Both the position numbers and the translations under genes were made by a program. Shown piece after piece: positions 51,884-60,481 of a stretch of 64,000 nucleotides of DNA (the first letter of the stretch is position 1; each line of letters opens with the position of its first letter). The notes under the pieces are model-generated. The model was not told where the DNA came from and searched no databases. It saw only the letters and a program-made list of their open reading frames with translations. Location of the stretch: positions 41,663 to 105,662 of the forward strand of contig JABXIS010000042.1 in the NCBI GenBank assembly GCA_013372975.1, read 5' to 3'. Origin of the DNA: Alphaproteobacteria bacterium (lineage in GTDB: Bacteria > Pseudomonadota > Alphaproteobacteria > Sphingomonadales > Kordiimonadaceae).

Positions 51884-54082
51884 ATGTGTCTTATGGCTGA
51901 ACTTCTGGACATACATGCCACCGCGGCGGAATTTTTGGCGCTTGCTGCGCATCAGCTCGCAACCGGAGAGGTTGATGAGGCCGAAAATACTGCGCGTGCT
52001 GTACTTAAGATTGCTCCGAAGTCTGCTGCCGGATGGCATATGCTGGGCGACGTCCTTTCGGTGTTGCCCGGACGCAGGGGTGAAGCTTCAGATGCATACG
52101 ACAAGGCAGTGCGTCTGGACCCAGAAGACAGCGAGGCCACAGCAGCCCAGAATGATCTGGCTGCCCGCGCTACCTTGAAGCCGAACAAGACGCGCCGTGA
52201 ACGTGGACTTTCGCTTCCCTATCTGGCGCCTTCAGATGGCAAGGAACGCTTGATTTCTGAAGCTCGTGCCGCCGAAGCACGTGAACAGTGGCAAGATGCA
52301 AGGAAGGCATGGGAAACCGTTTTGGAGATTGACCCAAGCGACACTTGGGCCTGGTCTCAATATGGACACCTTCTGAGTGTGAACCTGCATCAATATGATG
52401 ATGCGGAGGCTGCATTCCGCCGGGCTGTGGAAGAAGACCCAACAGACGATTGGGCCTGGGGCAAGATGGGCATCATGCTTGCAGATTTCATGGGACGTGT
52501 GAAAGAGGGCCAGGAAATGCTGCGGCGCGCGATCACTCTGGACCCGGGCGAATGTTATTATCATGGATGGTTGGGCTGGTCTCTATATCGCCAAAGTAAT
52601 GACCTTGAGGGTGCTGAACGGGAATTGATGGAAGCGGCTCGTTTGTGGCCAGACTATCAATGGGCGTTCTTCCACCTCGGCTTTGTACGGATGGAAATGG
52701 GCGACCGTCCCAAAAAAGCAGAAGAGGCGCTTCTGAAGGCTGATGCCCTACAGACAGACGACATTCCCGTCCTTTATGCGCTTGCATCGCTGTATGAAGA
52801 ACAGCTCAACAGGCCGCGTAAGGCTATTCGCATATATGAGCGGCTGGCGAAACTTGTGCCGACAGACCCTTTGATCTTTCGCAATATGGGCATGCTATAT
52901 CAGTCAGCGCTTGGCGAACCCCAAAAAGCTGTTGTGGCTTACGAAAAAGCGCTTTCTTTCAATCCAACGGATTTCGATGTGCTAACCCGCCTTGGCTGGC
53001 TTCATTGGGAAGTGCTGGCAGATGTTGAGACAGGCCTTCAGTATCTGAATTCTGCCGCAGAACAGGCGCCGGATAGCGCATGGGTTTGTACCCATATGGG
53101 GCAGGCCCTTCACCACGGGGCAGGCCGAATTCAGGAGGCTGAACAATGGTTCCTGAAGGCGCTCGAGAACGACAGCAAGTATGACTGGGCTCATGCCATG
53201 CTAGGCGCCCTTCACTGTGAACAAGGTACGGACCTGGTAGCGGCCGAGCATCACCTGCGCGAGGCGGTTCGCATCAGCCCCGATTATACATTTGCATGGG
53301 CTCGGCTGGGGCGGTTGATGCTGCTTCGGGAAGGCGAAGGCGGCAACCAGGCAGCGTGGCAGGCTCTGACGAAAGCGCTTGAGCTTTCGCCGGGCAACAT
53401 TGATGCCTTGTCTGATATTGTTTGGATGGGCATTTACCGGCTTTTTCGCCCCGATCTTGTGCTTGAATATGCCGAGAAGCTAGTCAGTCGGGATGGCAGC
53501 AACGCTTTTTCGCGCGTGCTTTATTCCTATGCGCTGCGCTATACAAGCGATGATCCTGCGGCAGCACTTGCGCAAGCGCAGGAAGCCATAAACCTGCAAC
53601 CCGATGATCATTATCCGTGGCATGCCTATGGCGAAATTCTGCTTCACGAGATTGGTGATCTTGAAGGCGCGGAGGAAGCCTTGTTGCGGGCAGCATCCTT
53701 GCAGCATGACTGTGCGTCCACCGATTCCGACCTTGGGTTGGTTCGGTATGCCATTGGCCGGTACGAAGCTGCGCCTGGCTATTTTGAACGCGCGCTAGAG
53801 CATGATAGTGAGTGTGCCGCGGCATGGCGTGCTTATGGCTGTTTTCTTCATTATAGCGGCGGTGACACCACGCTGGCGGAAGAAGCTATGGAACGGGCGA
53901 TCGCATTAGAGGAAGAAAACTTCGAGGGCTGGGCTCTTATGGCTGCTTTCCTGATGTTGGATGAAGACCGCGCTGACGAAGTTCAGGAATTTCTGGGTGC
54001 GGCGCAGGAACGCGCGCCGGAAGGCCTGGATGTGATCGGTTGGGCGATGAAATATCTTCAGCCCAGGGTGCTGGCGGCATAG
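51884..54082 (+). CDS. Large tetratricopeptide-repeat protein
   Basis: 732 residues of continuous TPR or Sel1-like helical repeats (W/L-G-Y-F-A-P spacing), e.g. ATGEVDEAENTARAVLKIAPKSAAGWHMLG, given only in part, AEHHLREAVRISPDYTFAWARLG and the RPRKAIRIYERLAKLVP repeats. About 17-18 repeats. No signal peptide or enzyme domain, so it is likely a soluble scaffold. ATG 51884 has no obvious ribosome site; 51893 is the alternative. Unknown partners; neighbours are zur and msrA with no obvious link. Confidence 0.82.
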   Translation: MCLMAELLDIHATAAEFLALAAHQLATGEVDEAENTARAVLKIAPKSAAGWHMLGDVLSVLPGRRGEASDAYDKAVRLDPEDSEATAAQNDLAARATLKPNKTRRERGLSLPYLAPSDGKERLISEARAAEAREQWQDARKAWETVLEIDPSDTWAWSQYGHLLSVNLHQYDDAEAAFRRAVEEDPTDDWAWGKMGIMLADFMGRVKEGQEMLRRAITLDPGECYYHGWLGWSLYRQSNDLEGAERELMEAARLWPDYQWAFFHLGFVRMEMGDRPKKAEEALLKADALQTDDIPVLYALASLYEEQLNRPRKAIRIYERLAKLVPTDPLIFRNMGMLYQSALGEPQKAVVAYEKALSFNPTDFDVLTRLGWLHWEVLADVETGLQYLNSAAEQAPDSAWVCTHMGQALHHGAGRIQEAEQWFLKALENDSKYDWAHAMLGALHCEQGTDLVAAEHHLREAVRISPDYTFAWARLGRLMLLREGEGGNQAAWQALTKALELSPGNIDALSDIVWMGIYRLFRPDLVLEYAEKLVSRDGSNAFSRVLYSYALRYTSDDPAAALAQAQEAINLQPDDHYPWHAYGEILLHEIGDLEGAEEALLRAASLQHDCASTDSDLGLVRYAIGRYEAAPGYFERALEHDSECAAAWRAYGCFLHYSGGDTTLAEEAMERAIALEEENFEGWALMAAFLMLDEDRADEVQEFLGAAQERAPEGLDVIGWAMKYLQPRVLAA

Positions 54083-54106
54083 GCACCGCCAGCCATTTCC
54101 CCAAAT

Positions 54107-54577
54107 TTAGATATGGCAGCTGGATAGGCCGCGTTTCGCGAGATATTGCTGGTGATATTCTTCCGCTTCCCAAAAGGTGGCTGCGGGCTCAAGGGTGGTC
54201 ACAATATCTTTCTTGAAACGGCCCGAAGCGATAAGCGCCTGTTTCTTTTCTTCGCCCAACTGCTTCTGGATGTCATCGTGATAGAAGATGGCTGACCGAT
54301 ACTGGGTGCCCACGTCCGGCCCTTGTCGGTTCAATTCAGTCGGGTTGTGGTTGTCAAAAAACACATCGACCAATGCTTCGAAGCTTGTCTTCTCTGGATC
54401 ATAGTCAATCTGCACGACTTCGGCGTGGCCGGTTTTGTCTGTGCACACTTCCTCATAGGACGGTTTTTCCTTTTCGCCGCCCATATAGCCAACACGTGTG
54501 GCGTTAACGCCTTCCATTGTGCGGAAGATCTCTTCCACGCCCCAGAAACATCCACCACCAAAAGTCGCTTTTGCCAT
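54107..54577 (-). CDS. msrA: Peptide methionine sulfoxide reductase A
   Basis: 156 residues. Reduces methionine-S-sulfoxide in proteins. Catalytic GGCFWGVEEIF (Cys10), GYMGGEKEKPSYEEVCTDKTGHAEVVQIDYDP in two runs (GHAE), VFFDNHNPTELNRQGPDVGTQYRSAIFY and ATFWEAEEYHQQYL are all seen. ATG at 54577. It converges with the TPR gene, 24 bases apart. Cytosolic antioxidant repair. Confidence 0.96.
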   Translation of the reverse strand: MAKATFGGGCFWGVEEIFRTMEGVNATRVGYMGGEKEKPSYEEVCTDKTGHAEVVQIDYDPEKTSFEALVDVFFDNHNPTELNRQGPDVGTQYRSAIFYHDDIQKQLGEEKKQALIASGRFKKDIVTTLEPAATFWEAEEYHQQYLAKRGLSSCHI

Positions 54578-54706
54578 TTTCTTGTCTCTATTAACTGGTT
54601 TAGATAGTGAAGCACCTCGTCTCGGGTGCTACAACAGCAATATGTGATCGGGTCTCTCCTGTGTCGAGGGGCAAATTGATAAAATTACCGTGTAGGAGAT
54701 TGGTCC

Positions 54707-55078
54707 GTGTTGAAATCCCTGAAAGGCCTTTCAGCAGCTCTTTTCGTTTTGGCTGGCAGCGGCGCTTTTGCGCAATCGGCAGCCATCCCGGCTGAGCTAT
54801 TGGAGGTGGACCGCTTGCGCTGCATGCAGGGCTGTGAGGCCAATGCAAGTGCTGTGGCGTGCAAGGCGCTTTGCGATTGCACGGTATCCCAGTTCCAGAA
54901 ACGCCTCGATATGGATAAATATCTCGGCCTGTCAGCACAGCTGTCCAGGAATGAACTTTCGGAAGAGAATCGCAGTATTCTGGATCAGGTGGCCAACTAT
55001 TGCGTTGCAGAACTCGATAAAGCCGGTATTGCGGTCGGTGCCCCTGACGAAGCGGCTGACAAGGGTGGGGCACAATAG
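54707..55078 (+). CDS. Small Cys-rich secreted protein of unknown function
   Basis: 123 residues from GTG at 54707 after TAGGAGA. Signal peptide (MLKSLKGLSAALFVLAGSGAFA). The mature part carries LRCMQGCEANASAVACKALCDCTVSQF, given in two runs by its cysteines: C-x3-C-x8-C-x3-C-x-C, and a sixth Cys in ANYCVAEL, with a Leu-rich helix between. The even number and spacing suggest disulfides in the periplasm. No haem motif (CxxCH) and no known domain recognised. Neighbours are msrA and a thioesterase; no clear link. Confidence 0.75.
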   Translation: MLKSLKGLSAALFVLAGSGAFAQSAAIPAELLEVDRLRCMQGCEANASAVACKALCDCTVSQFQKRLDMDKYLGLSAQLSRNELSEENRSILDQVANYCVAELDKAGIAVGAPDEAADKGGAQ

Positions 55079-55092
55079 GGCCCTACCATTTC

Positions 55093-55497
55093 TTATTTGT
55101 GTGAATTTTTCAGCGGTGTGGGCCGACCGTCATTGTCGATTGCCACAAAGATATAGCGCCCTTCCGTAACCTGATGCAGCGAGCGTTCAACGCCACGCTC
55201 GGCATAGACGTCCAGCTTCACAGTCACAGACGTACGGCCTGTTTTTTCAATGTCTGCATAGATGCTGATCACGTCGCCAAGCTCGATGGGGCGGTGGAAC
55301 TTCATGGCCTCAATCGCAACGGTAGCAACGGGTCCGCCGGCAATGCGCACGGCCGCATCGGCGCCCGCGAGGTCCATCTGGCTTAAAACCCAGCCACCAA
55401 AAATGTTGCCGTTCACATTCAGGTCTGCTGGTTGCGGTATCGTCCTTATGGTCGCGCGGCGGCGTTCTTCGGTCAGCGATTTCATCTCGGATGTCAT
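55093..55497 (-). CDS. Acyl-CoA thioesterase (YciA-like hotdog)
   Basis: 134 residues. RTIPQPADLNVNGNIFGGWVLSQMDLAGADAA is the family's N-terminal strand and helix, with the catalytic Asp-like DLAG and Asn-Gly region, followed by VATVAIEAMKFHRPIELGDVISIYADIEKTGRTSVTVKLDVYA in two runs. Releases CoA from acyl-CoAs, likely hexameric. Start overlaps the end of the mscS-type gene by four bases (ATGA), so the pair is translationally coupled. Confidence 0.9.
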   Translation of the reverse strand: MTSEMKSLTEERRRATIRTIPQPADLNVNGNIFGGWVLSQMDLAGADAAVRIAGGPVATVAIEAMKFHRPIELGDVISIYADIEKTGRTSVTVKLDVYAERGVERSLHQVTEGRYIFVAIDNDGRPTPLKNSHK

Positions 55498-56669
55498 GTA
55501 TGTGTTCCTTCTCGTGGTGCAGGCGTGTTTGCACTGTGCACGGGCGCAACCTCAAAATCCCCCGGCATGGTCTCTATGTAAAGAGACCGGCTTGGGAAAG
55601 CGAAGCCTGTTCCCGCTTCTTCCACAATTTTTTTGATTTCCAACAAAAGCTTTTCCTTGATGGCCAACCACTCCAGCCAGTTTGTCGTGCGAGTGAAGGC
55701 ATATAGTAAAATATCGATGGAGCTGGCCGAGAATTGGTCGATGCGAACAAATGTAGCCGTTTCATCCGGCTGGACAAAATCCGTGCTTTCGCTGATGTAT
55801 TTTTCGACCCTGTCACGCACTTCTTGAAGCTGTGCAGCGCTTGTACGGTATTCAAGGCCGACCAACCACTTTATGCGGCGGAATGTCATTCGTGAAAAAT
55901 TGGTGACGGCATGGTCGGAAAGCTTGGTATTGGGCACATAGACAGGGGCCTTGTCGAACCGGCGAATCGTAGTTGTGCGGAACCCGATGTGCTCTACCGT
56001 ACCTTCAACAATACCTTCCACCAAAACCCAATCGCCGGGATGAAAACGGCGTTCGCCAATGACAAACAGCCCGGCAATAAGATTTTTGAACAAATCCTGC
56101 GCACCTAGGGCGACAGCAACCCCAAATAGCCCGAGGCCAGCTATCAGTGGACCTACCTGAATGCCCCATATCTCGAGTATCGTTGCGCCACCAATTATGG
56201 CGAAGGCAGCCCGGATGGCTTTCGAAAGCCATTCGATCATTGAAACTGTAAGTATCTGATCAGCTCGTTGCAGCAGTTCACTTACAGGCCCAGCTGCACG
56301 GTATAATGTCCAGAAAATAACAAAAGCGATCAGGGAACGGTTTAGCTTGGAAGCCAAATCGGCCGATTCTGTATCCAGCTCCAAATATGCCGTAGCGAAG
56401 AACAGTCCCATAACAATGGGAACAAACCTGAGCGGCGCTTCAATGGCGGCGACGATTGTATCGTCTAGGTGGGTTTTTGTGCGCTTTGTCCAGGCAGCGA
56501 TGCGGTTGACAACAAGGCGAGTGAATAGATTGCGGGCGAGCAGGAAGATAAAGAATATGCCGAAAGCAACTATGATCTGACCGACATCAATACCATAGAG
56601 GCCGTTACGCCAAACCTCTTCAACCAAAGCCAGAAAATCCTGCCAGTCGTTCTTTGTATCTGCGCTCAC
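55494..56669 (-). CDS. MscS-family mechanosensitive channel
   Basis: 391 residues. Four or more N-terminal spans (FGIFFIFLLARNLFTRLVV, FVPIVMGLFFATAYLEL, SLIAFVIFWTLYRAAGP), then the pore helix GGATILEIWGIQVGPLIAGLGLFGVAVALGAQDLFKNLIAG (given in part) and the beta domain GDWVLVEGIVEGTVEHIGFRTTTIRRFDKAPVYVPNTKL. Opens on membrane tension to save the cell from hypo-osmotic shock. Larger than E. coli MscS (286). Coupled to the thioesterase gene downstream. Confidence 0.92.
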   Translation of the reverse strand: MSADTKNDWQDFLALVEEVWRNGLYGIDVGQIIVAFGIFFIFLLARNLFTRLVVNRIAAWTKRTKTHLDDTIVAAIEAPLRFVPIVMGLFFATAYLELDTESADLASKLNRSLIAFVIFWTLYRAAGPVSELLQRADQILTVSMIEWLSKAIRAAFAIIGGATILEIWGIQVGPLIAGLGLFGVAVALGAQDLFKNLIAGLFVIGERRFHPGDWVLVEGIVEGTVEHIGFRTTTIRRFDKAPVYVPNTKLSDHAVTNFSRMTFRRIKWLVGLEYRTSAAQLQEVRDRVEKYISESTDFVQPDETATFVRIDQFSASSIDILLYAFTRTTNWLEWLAIKEKLLLEIKKIVEEAGTGFAFPSRSLYIETMPGDFEVAPVHSANTPAPREGTHT

Positions 56670-56689
56670 GCCGCTGCCCCTGTAATCAA

Positions 56690-56947
56690 TTAAGAATTGT
56701 CGTCTTTATCCTGCTTTTCGGAATAAAGAGAGTGCACATCCTCATCGTGCCCATGCTTATTACTGAAAAAAATCAGTGCCATCAGCCCAAAACCGACAAC
56801 CACAGTGAAAAAGAGTCCGAGGCCGGCAGCTGCGAGGCCATGACCCGAGAGTTCCACACCATCAATCGAGCCCAGGACCGTAAGGGCCCAATAGCCAGCG
56901 AGACCAAGCGCCACGAGGGAGCCTAGAACGAGAAGAAAGGTTTTCAT
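56690..56947 (-). CDS. Small two-span membrane protein
   Basis: 85 residues from ATG at 56947; an upstream TTG adds five. Two hydrophobic spans (KTFLLVLGSLVALGLAGYWALTVL, GLAAAGLGLFFTVVVGFGLMALIFF) and a charged cytosolic tail (NKHGHDEDVHSLYSEKQDKDDN) rich in His and Asp. No family recognised. It is 21 bases upstream of the mscS-type gene, same strand, probably in one operon; function not inferred. Confidence 0.7.
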   Translation of the reverse strand: MKTFLLVLGSLVALGLAGYWALTVLGSIDGVELSGHGLAAAGLGLFFTVVVGFGLMALIFFSNKHGHDEDVHSLYSEKQDKDDNS

Positions 56948-56997
56948 ATGTCGCTTCCACAAACTAAAATAAGCGCCTCAAATACAGGCGGGAACCA

Positions 56998-57792
56998 TCA
57001 CCCAGACTGATTTAGGCCGGACCGAAGCTTTCCGATAAGTTTTATGCCGGTACCGCGGTCTGTATGACCCATCTCAGAAACGGTACGAATGTCAAGGAAT
57101 GACACTGCGTCGATTGCGCGCACCTTTACAAGAATGAAGCTTCGAAATCCAAACCACAGGCTGGTATGAATGGCTTCAATGTGACCTGACGCAGTATCGC
57201 CAAACACAATATTCCAGCCTAGGCGGCGCATTTCCTCCATTGCGGTATTTGTCGATTCTTCCACGGTTCCTGCGAGGGGAATACTGCCAAGGCCTGGATA
57301 GGCTGCCATCAATTTAGCAAGATATTGTTCCTCATGCCGACTACCGAGGATGTCTAGGGGAGAAGCGGAGTCATACTGCCTTTCGGGCAAATTTGTGAAA
57401 TTCAGGAGTGCCGTTGGGCGTGTGGAAATGTCGTGAAGTGTGGGCCCATACCGCAGGTCGTAAAGGATTTGCCCTGAAGGCCAACCAACGGACACAGTCA
57501 TTAGCGCTGCAGCCAGTGCTCGCCAACTGGTCCTGGCCCTGCTGGAAAGGCGCCCGTGTATTACCCCTGTCGCGGTGAATACGGCCGCCACAATAACGAG
57601 CCGGAAAGCAACCCAAATAAGCTTCAACTGAAGGTCATATATCTCTGCGCTGTTGGGGTTTCCGAAAACCCCGGTCTGAACAACAGGCCCTGCCGCTACG
57701 AGGGCCAGCAATGCAATGCAAGCTGTTGTTAGCCCCAGTGACGCAAATACAGAGGGCTTTTGCCCATCTTTTTTAAAAAATATGCGAGCCAT
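56998..57792 (-). CDS. DUF1499 domain membrane protein
   Basis: 264 residues. Three hydrophobic segments in the first 110 residues (VFASLGLTTACIALLALVAAG, LIWVAFRLVIVAAVFTATGVI, AALMTVSVGWPSG). The C-terminal half is DUF1499: LHDISTRPT, MEEMRRLGWNIVFGDTASGHIEAIHTSLWFGFRSFILVKVRA in two runs, and FLDIRTVSEMGHTDRGTG. The family is widespread in alphaproteobacteria and has no known activity. Transcribed away from the CBS gene. Confidence 0.85.
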   Translation of the reverse strand: MARIFFKKDGQKPSVFASLGLTTACIALLALVAAGPVVQTGVFGNPNSAEIYDLQLKLIWVAFRLVIVAAVFTATGVIHGRLSSRARTSWRALAAALMTVSVGWPSGQILYDLRYGPTLHDISTRPTALLNFTNLPERQYDSASPLDILGSRHEEQYLAKLMAAYPGLGSIPLAGTVEESTNTAMEEMRRLGWNIVFGDTASGHIEAIHTSLWFGFRSFILVKVRAIDAVSFLDIRTVSEMGHTDRGTGIKLIGKLRSGLNQSG

Positions 57793-58093
57793 ATGGCTTT
57801 TCCCCCGGTTCGTGCGAACCGCAAAATACAGTTCTGATCCTCCATTTGCCCCTTAACCCCACTTGGTTGTAACGCAACCCGCATCGGCAATAAAGTGTAG
57901 CGTTACTTTTAAGCCAACTTTTAACAGTATCTGGGTTCTTGTGCCGGTAATCAGATGCTTGCCATGCAGATGATTGGCAATGCCCTTTGCGTCTGGGAGA
58001 GAAAAGGGGCATAATATCCCTTAGTTCACCCGAGTATCCGCGAGCGCCCCGGCCCAGGGCCATGTAGCTGGGTCCATCACGAGGGAGACAGAT
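57793..58093. other. Intergenic region between DUF1499 and CBS genes
   Basis: About 300 bases between divergent genes. It must contain both promoters. I see no clear hexamer pair or perfect long repeat; small frames that cross it lack ribosome sites. Confidence 0.4.
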
Positions 58094-58522
58094 ATGAATG
58101 TTGGCACATTACTTTCCGAAAAAGGTAGCGATATCATTGCGTTGGAGCGTGGTTGTACCGTTATGGAAGTTGCCAAACTGTTAGGGGAACGGCGTATTGG
58201 TGCTGTCCCAATTACTGATAATGGAAGACTGTGCGGGATTATGTCAGAGCGCGATGTGGTGCGCGGCATAGCCATTCGTGGTGGGGGCGTTCTGGCTGAT
58301 GATGTTTCCACACTCATGACCAAGTCGGTTTTCACCTGCACCAGCAACGATTCCATGTATGAATTGATGAAGATGATGACGGAAAGGCGTATCCGTCACG
58401 TGCCGGTCGTGGAAGATGACAAGCTCATTGGCATGGTGTCCATTGGGGATGTGGTCAAGCACCGAATGGAAGAAGCTACGCGCGAAAATGAAGCCTTGAA
58501 AGATTATATCGGACAGGCGTAG
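58094..58522 (+). CDS. Two-CBS-domain protein
   Basis: 142 residues consisting of a Bateman module: MEVAKLLGERRIGAVPITDNGRLCGIMSERDVVRGIA, in two runs, and MYELMKMMTERRIRHVPVVEDDKLIGMVSIGDVVKHRM. Binds adenine nucleotides or S-adenosyl compounds in known relatives, so it is a stand-alone energy or ligand sensor. No fused catalytic domain. It is convergent with the glycosyltransferase gene. Confidence 0.9.
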   Translation: MNVGTLLSEKGSDIIALERGCTVMEVAKLLGERRIGAVPITDNGRLCGIMSERDVVRGIAIRGGGVLADDVSTLMTKSVFTCTSNDSMYELMKMMTERRIRHVPVVEDDKLIGMVSIGDVVKHRMEEATRENEALKDYIGQA

Positions 58523-58535
58523 CCAGACACTTGAT

Positions 58536-59762
58536 CTAGGGCCCGTAGTGTGGGCCCTGGTTTCCGCTTTCCAGGCAACGAGCGTAGACTTTTTCATATT
58601 CTGCCACGCTGTTCTTCCAGTTTCGCACGTTTTCAACAAAATCTCTACCGGCCGCCAGCATGGATTGCCAGTTCTCCCGGTTCTGGATCAGATCACTGCA
58701 GACGCGTGTGAAATCAGCCGCATCATCTGCCCGGAACATGCGACCCGTACGGCCATCTTCGATGAGTTCGCGGTGACCCCCGATATCGCTGGCGAGGACC
58801 AGCCTGTTCATCGCCATGGCTTCCAGCGGCTTCAGAGGCGTTACGGTTTCGGTCAGGCGGATAGAATGGCGTGGGTAAACCATGATGTCGGCAAGGCTAT
58901 AGTAACGCCTGACCTCACTGTGGGGCACACGGCCCGTGAATATCACTTTGTCTTCGAGTCCAAGCAGGGTTGTTGCGGCCTTAAGTTTATCTTCGGTTGG
59001 ACCGCCTCCAACCAACAGCAATCGAATGTCAGGGTGTTTCTCAAGCAGTTGTGGCAGCGCCCTGATCAAGAACTCCAGCCCTTCATAGGCATAGAAGGAG
59101 CCTGCAAAACCAAGGACGGATTTACCTTGAAGGTTTAACTGTTTCAGAAGTGGGCTGTCTTTTTCTGTGATCGGGGGGAAGGCATCTGCATTCACGGCAT
59201 TCGGAATTACAGTCACTTTGTCCGCTTTGATGCCACGGGCAAGGATATCTGCTCTGAGGCCTTCACATATGGTTGTTACCTGGGTTGCTTGCCGGATTGC
59301 ACGTGTTTCGAGGCTGCGGCTAAGACGATATCTAAGACTGCCTTCATGCGTGCTGCCATGGTCAACCGCCGCATCTTCCCAAAAAGCCCGTATCTCATAT
59401 ACAACAGGAATGCCGCCCGATGCCCGCTTCGCCGGGAAGAAATTCAGGACAGGGGAGTGAGCATGGAGAATATCAGGTCTGATATCTCTGATCACCTGCT
59501 GAAGCCGAACCCGACTCACATGCATTTCCCATCGTTCACGTATTCCCGGTGGCATCCAGGAGGGTATGCCTTTGTTGGGTGTGCGATATATGGTCCAGCC
59601 TTCAACTTCCTCTGACATCTCGTCGCCAGGACCATGTCTCGGCGTTGTTATCAACACAGGGTCCCAGCCGCGTGCCTTTTGCTCAGCCATGATGGACATG
59701 GTGCGAAATACATAGCCGCTGTGTTTGGGGATACTGTGATCGAGAATATGGAGTATGCGCAT
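58536..59762 (-). CDS. GT4 glycosyltransferase, XrtA/PEP-CTERM system type
   Basis: 408 residues from ATG at 59762; an in-frame GTG six codons earlier is less likely. The opening RILHILDHSIPKHSGYVFRTMSI closely fits the family annotated as PEP-CTERM/XrtA glycosyltransferase. Rossmann features: SVLGFAGSFYAYEGLEFLI, RLLLVGGGPTEDKL, VIFTGRVPHSEVRRYYSLADIMVYP, and the ETVTPLKPLEAMAMNRLVLASDIGGHRELIEDG donor-binding E-x7-E region, in two runs. Adds sugars to an exopolysaccharide lipid intermediate. No exosortase or other EPS genes are in this window. Confidence 0.82.
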   Translation of the reverse strand: MRILHILDHSIPKHSGYVFRTMSIMAEQKARGWDPVLITTPRHGPGDEMSEEVEGWTIYRTPNKGIPSWMPPGIRERWEMHVSRVRLQQVIRDIRPDILHAHSPVLNFFPAKRASGGIPVVYEIRAFWEDAAVDHGSTHEGSLRYRLSRSLETRAIRQATQVTTICEGLRADILARGIKADKVTVIPNAVNADAFPPITEKDSPLLKQLNLQGKSVLGFAGSFYAYEGLEFLIRALPQLLEKHPDIRLLLVGGGPTEDKLKAATTLLGLEDKVIFTGRVPHSEVRRYYSLADIMVYPRHSIRLTETVTPLKPLEAMAMNRLVLASDIGGHRELIEDGRTGRMFRADDAADFTRVCSDLIQNRENWQSMLAAGRDFVENVRNWKNSVAEYEKVYARCLESGNQGPHYGP

Positions 59763-59891
59763 AGGGCCTGCGTCTATCACCTGATTGGTTGCCTGAAACT
59801 TGGAGGTCAGATTGCCGTATGATGGCCAGAATGTCCAAGAGCATTTTTTCCGACTACACCCTTAAGGAATGAACCCAACTTTAACTATTAT

Positions 59892-60455
59892 TTGAAATGG
59901 TTTCGGGTGAAACTGAAAAATGTCGGTTGGGTGGGATTAAGGGAAGAGGAATTGGGTGTGTTTGAGTATTTTGACGTGGATACCGAGCCGGTAACTTTCG
60001 ATCTGGGCGCAAAGGGAGACTTTTCTGACATTGTTTCGATGTGGCAGGAACGGTTGAAGGGACAAGACATTCCTTCTTGGTCAGACTTCAAGTTGCCGGA
60101 TTTTTCGGGTTGGGTACCCACGATGGCTATGAGCGAAGTATCAGAGTGTCGGTCAGACATCAGGTTTCGTTTGTTTGGGAGCGCAATGGTATCCCTTCAA
60201 GGCAAAGACCTGACCGGATCCAGTTTCCGTGAAACCTTGCCGGGCCCTTATGACGCTATTTACAGAAACCATTTCGCCAGGTTTTTGGAGAAGCCTCAGA
60301 TAGCGCTCGGTTTCCCTTCCGCATCCAGTACACTCGACAAACCCCACCTGATGGCGGTGGTTCATCTCCCACTTGCTGATGACGGTCACACAATAGACCG
60401 AATTTTGCATTTTGCTCGCCTTGTTCCTCTATATATAGAAGAGGCTGATACCTAA
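59892..60455 (+). CDS. PAS domain protein (PAS_5-like)
   Basis: 187 residues if TTG 59892 is used; GTG at 59907 gives five fewer. Residues about 55-180 match PAS_5: the FRLFGSAMVSLQGKDLTGSSFRETL strand pair and RILHFARLVPLYIEE ending are characteristic. No output domain is fused. In alphaproteobacteria such proteins are often sole PAS units of unknown role. It is divergent from the glycosyltransferase. Confidence 0.72.
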   Translation: MKWFRVKLKNVGWVGLREEELGVFEYFDVDTEPVTFDLGAKGDFSDIVSMWQERLKGQDIPSWSDFKLPDFSGWVPTMAMSEVSECRSDIRFRLFGSAMVSLQGKDLTGSSFRETLPGPYDAIYRNHFARFLEKPQIALGFPSASSTLDKPHLMAVVHLPLADDGHTIDRILHFARLVPLYIEEADT

Positions 60456-60481
60456 TAGCATCATCCGTTGATGGGGGAAGT

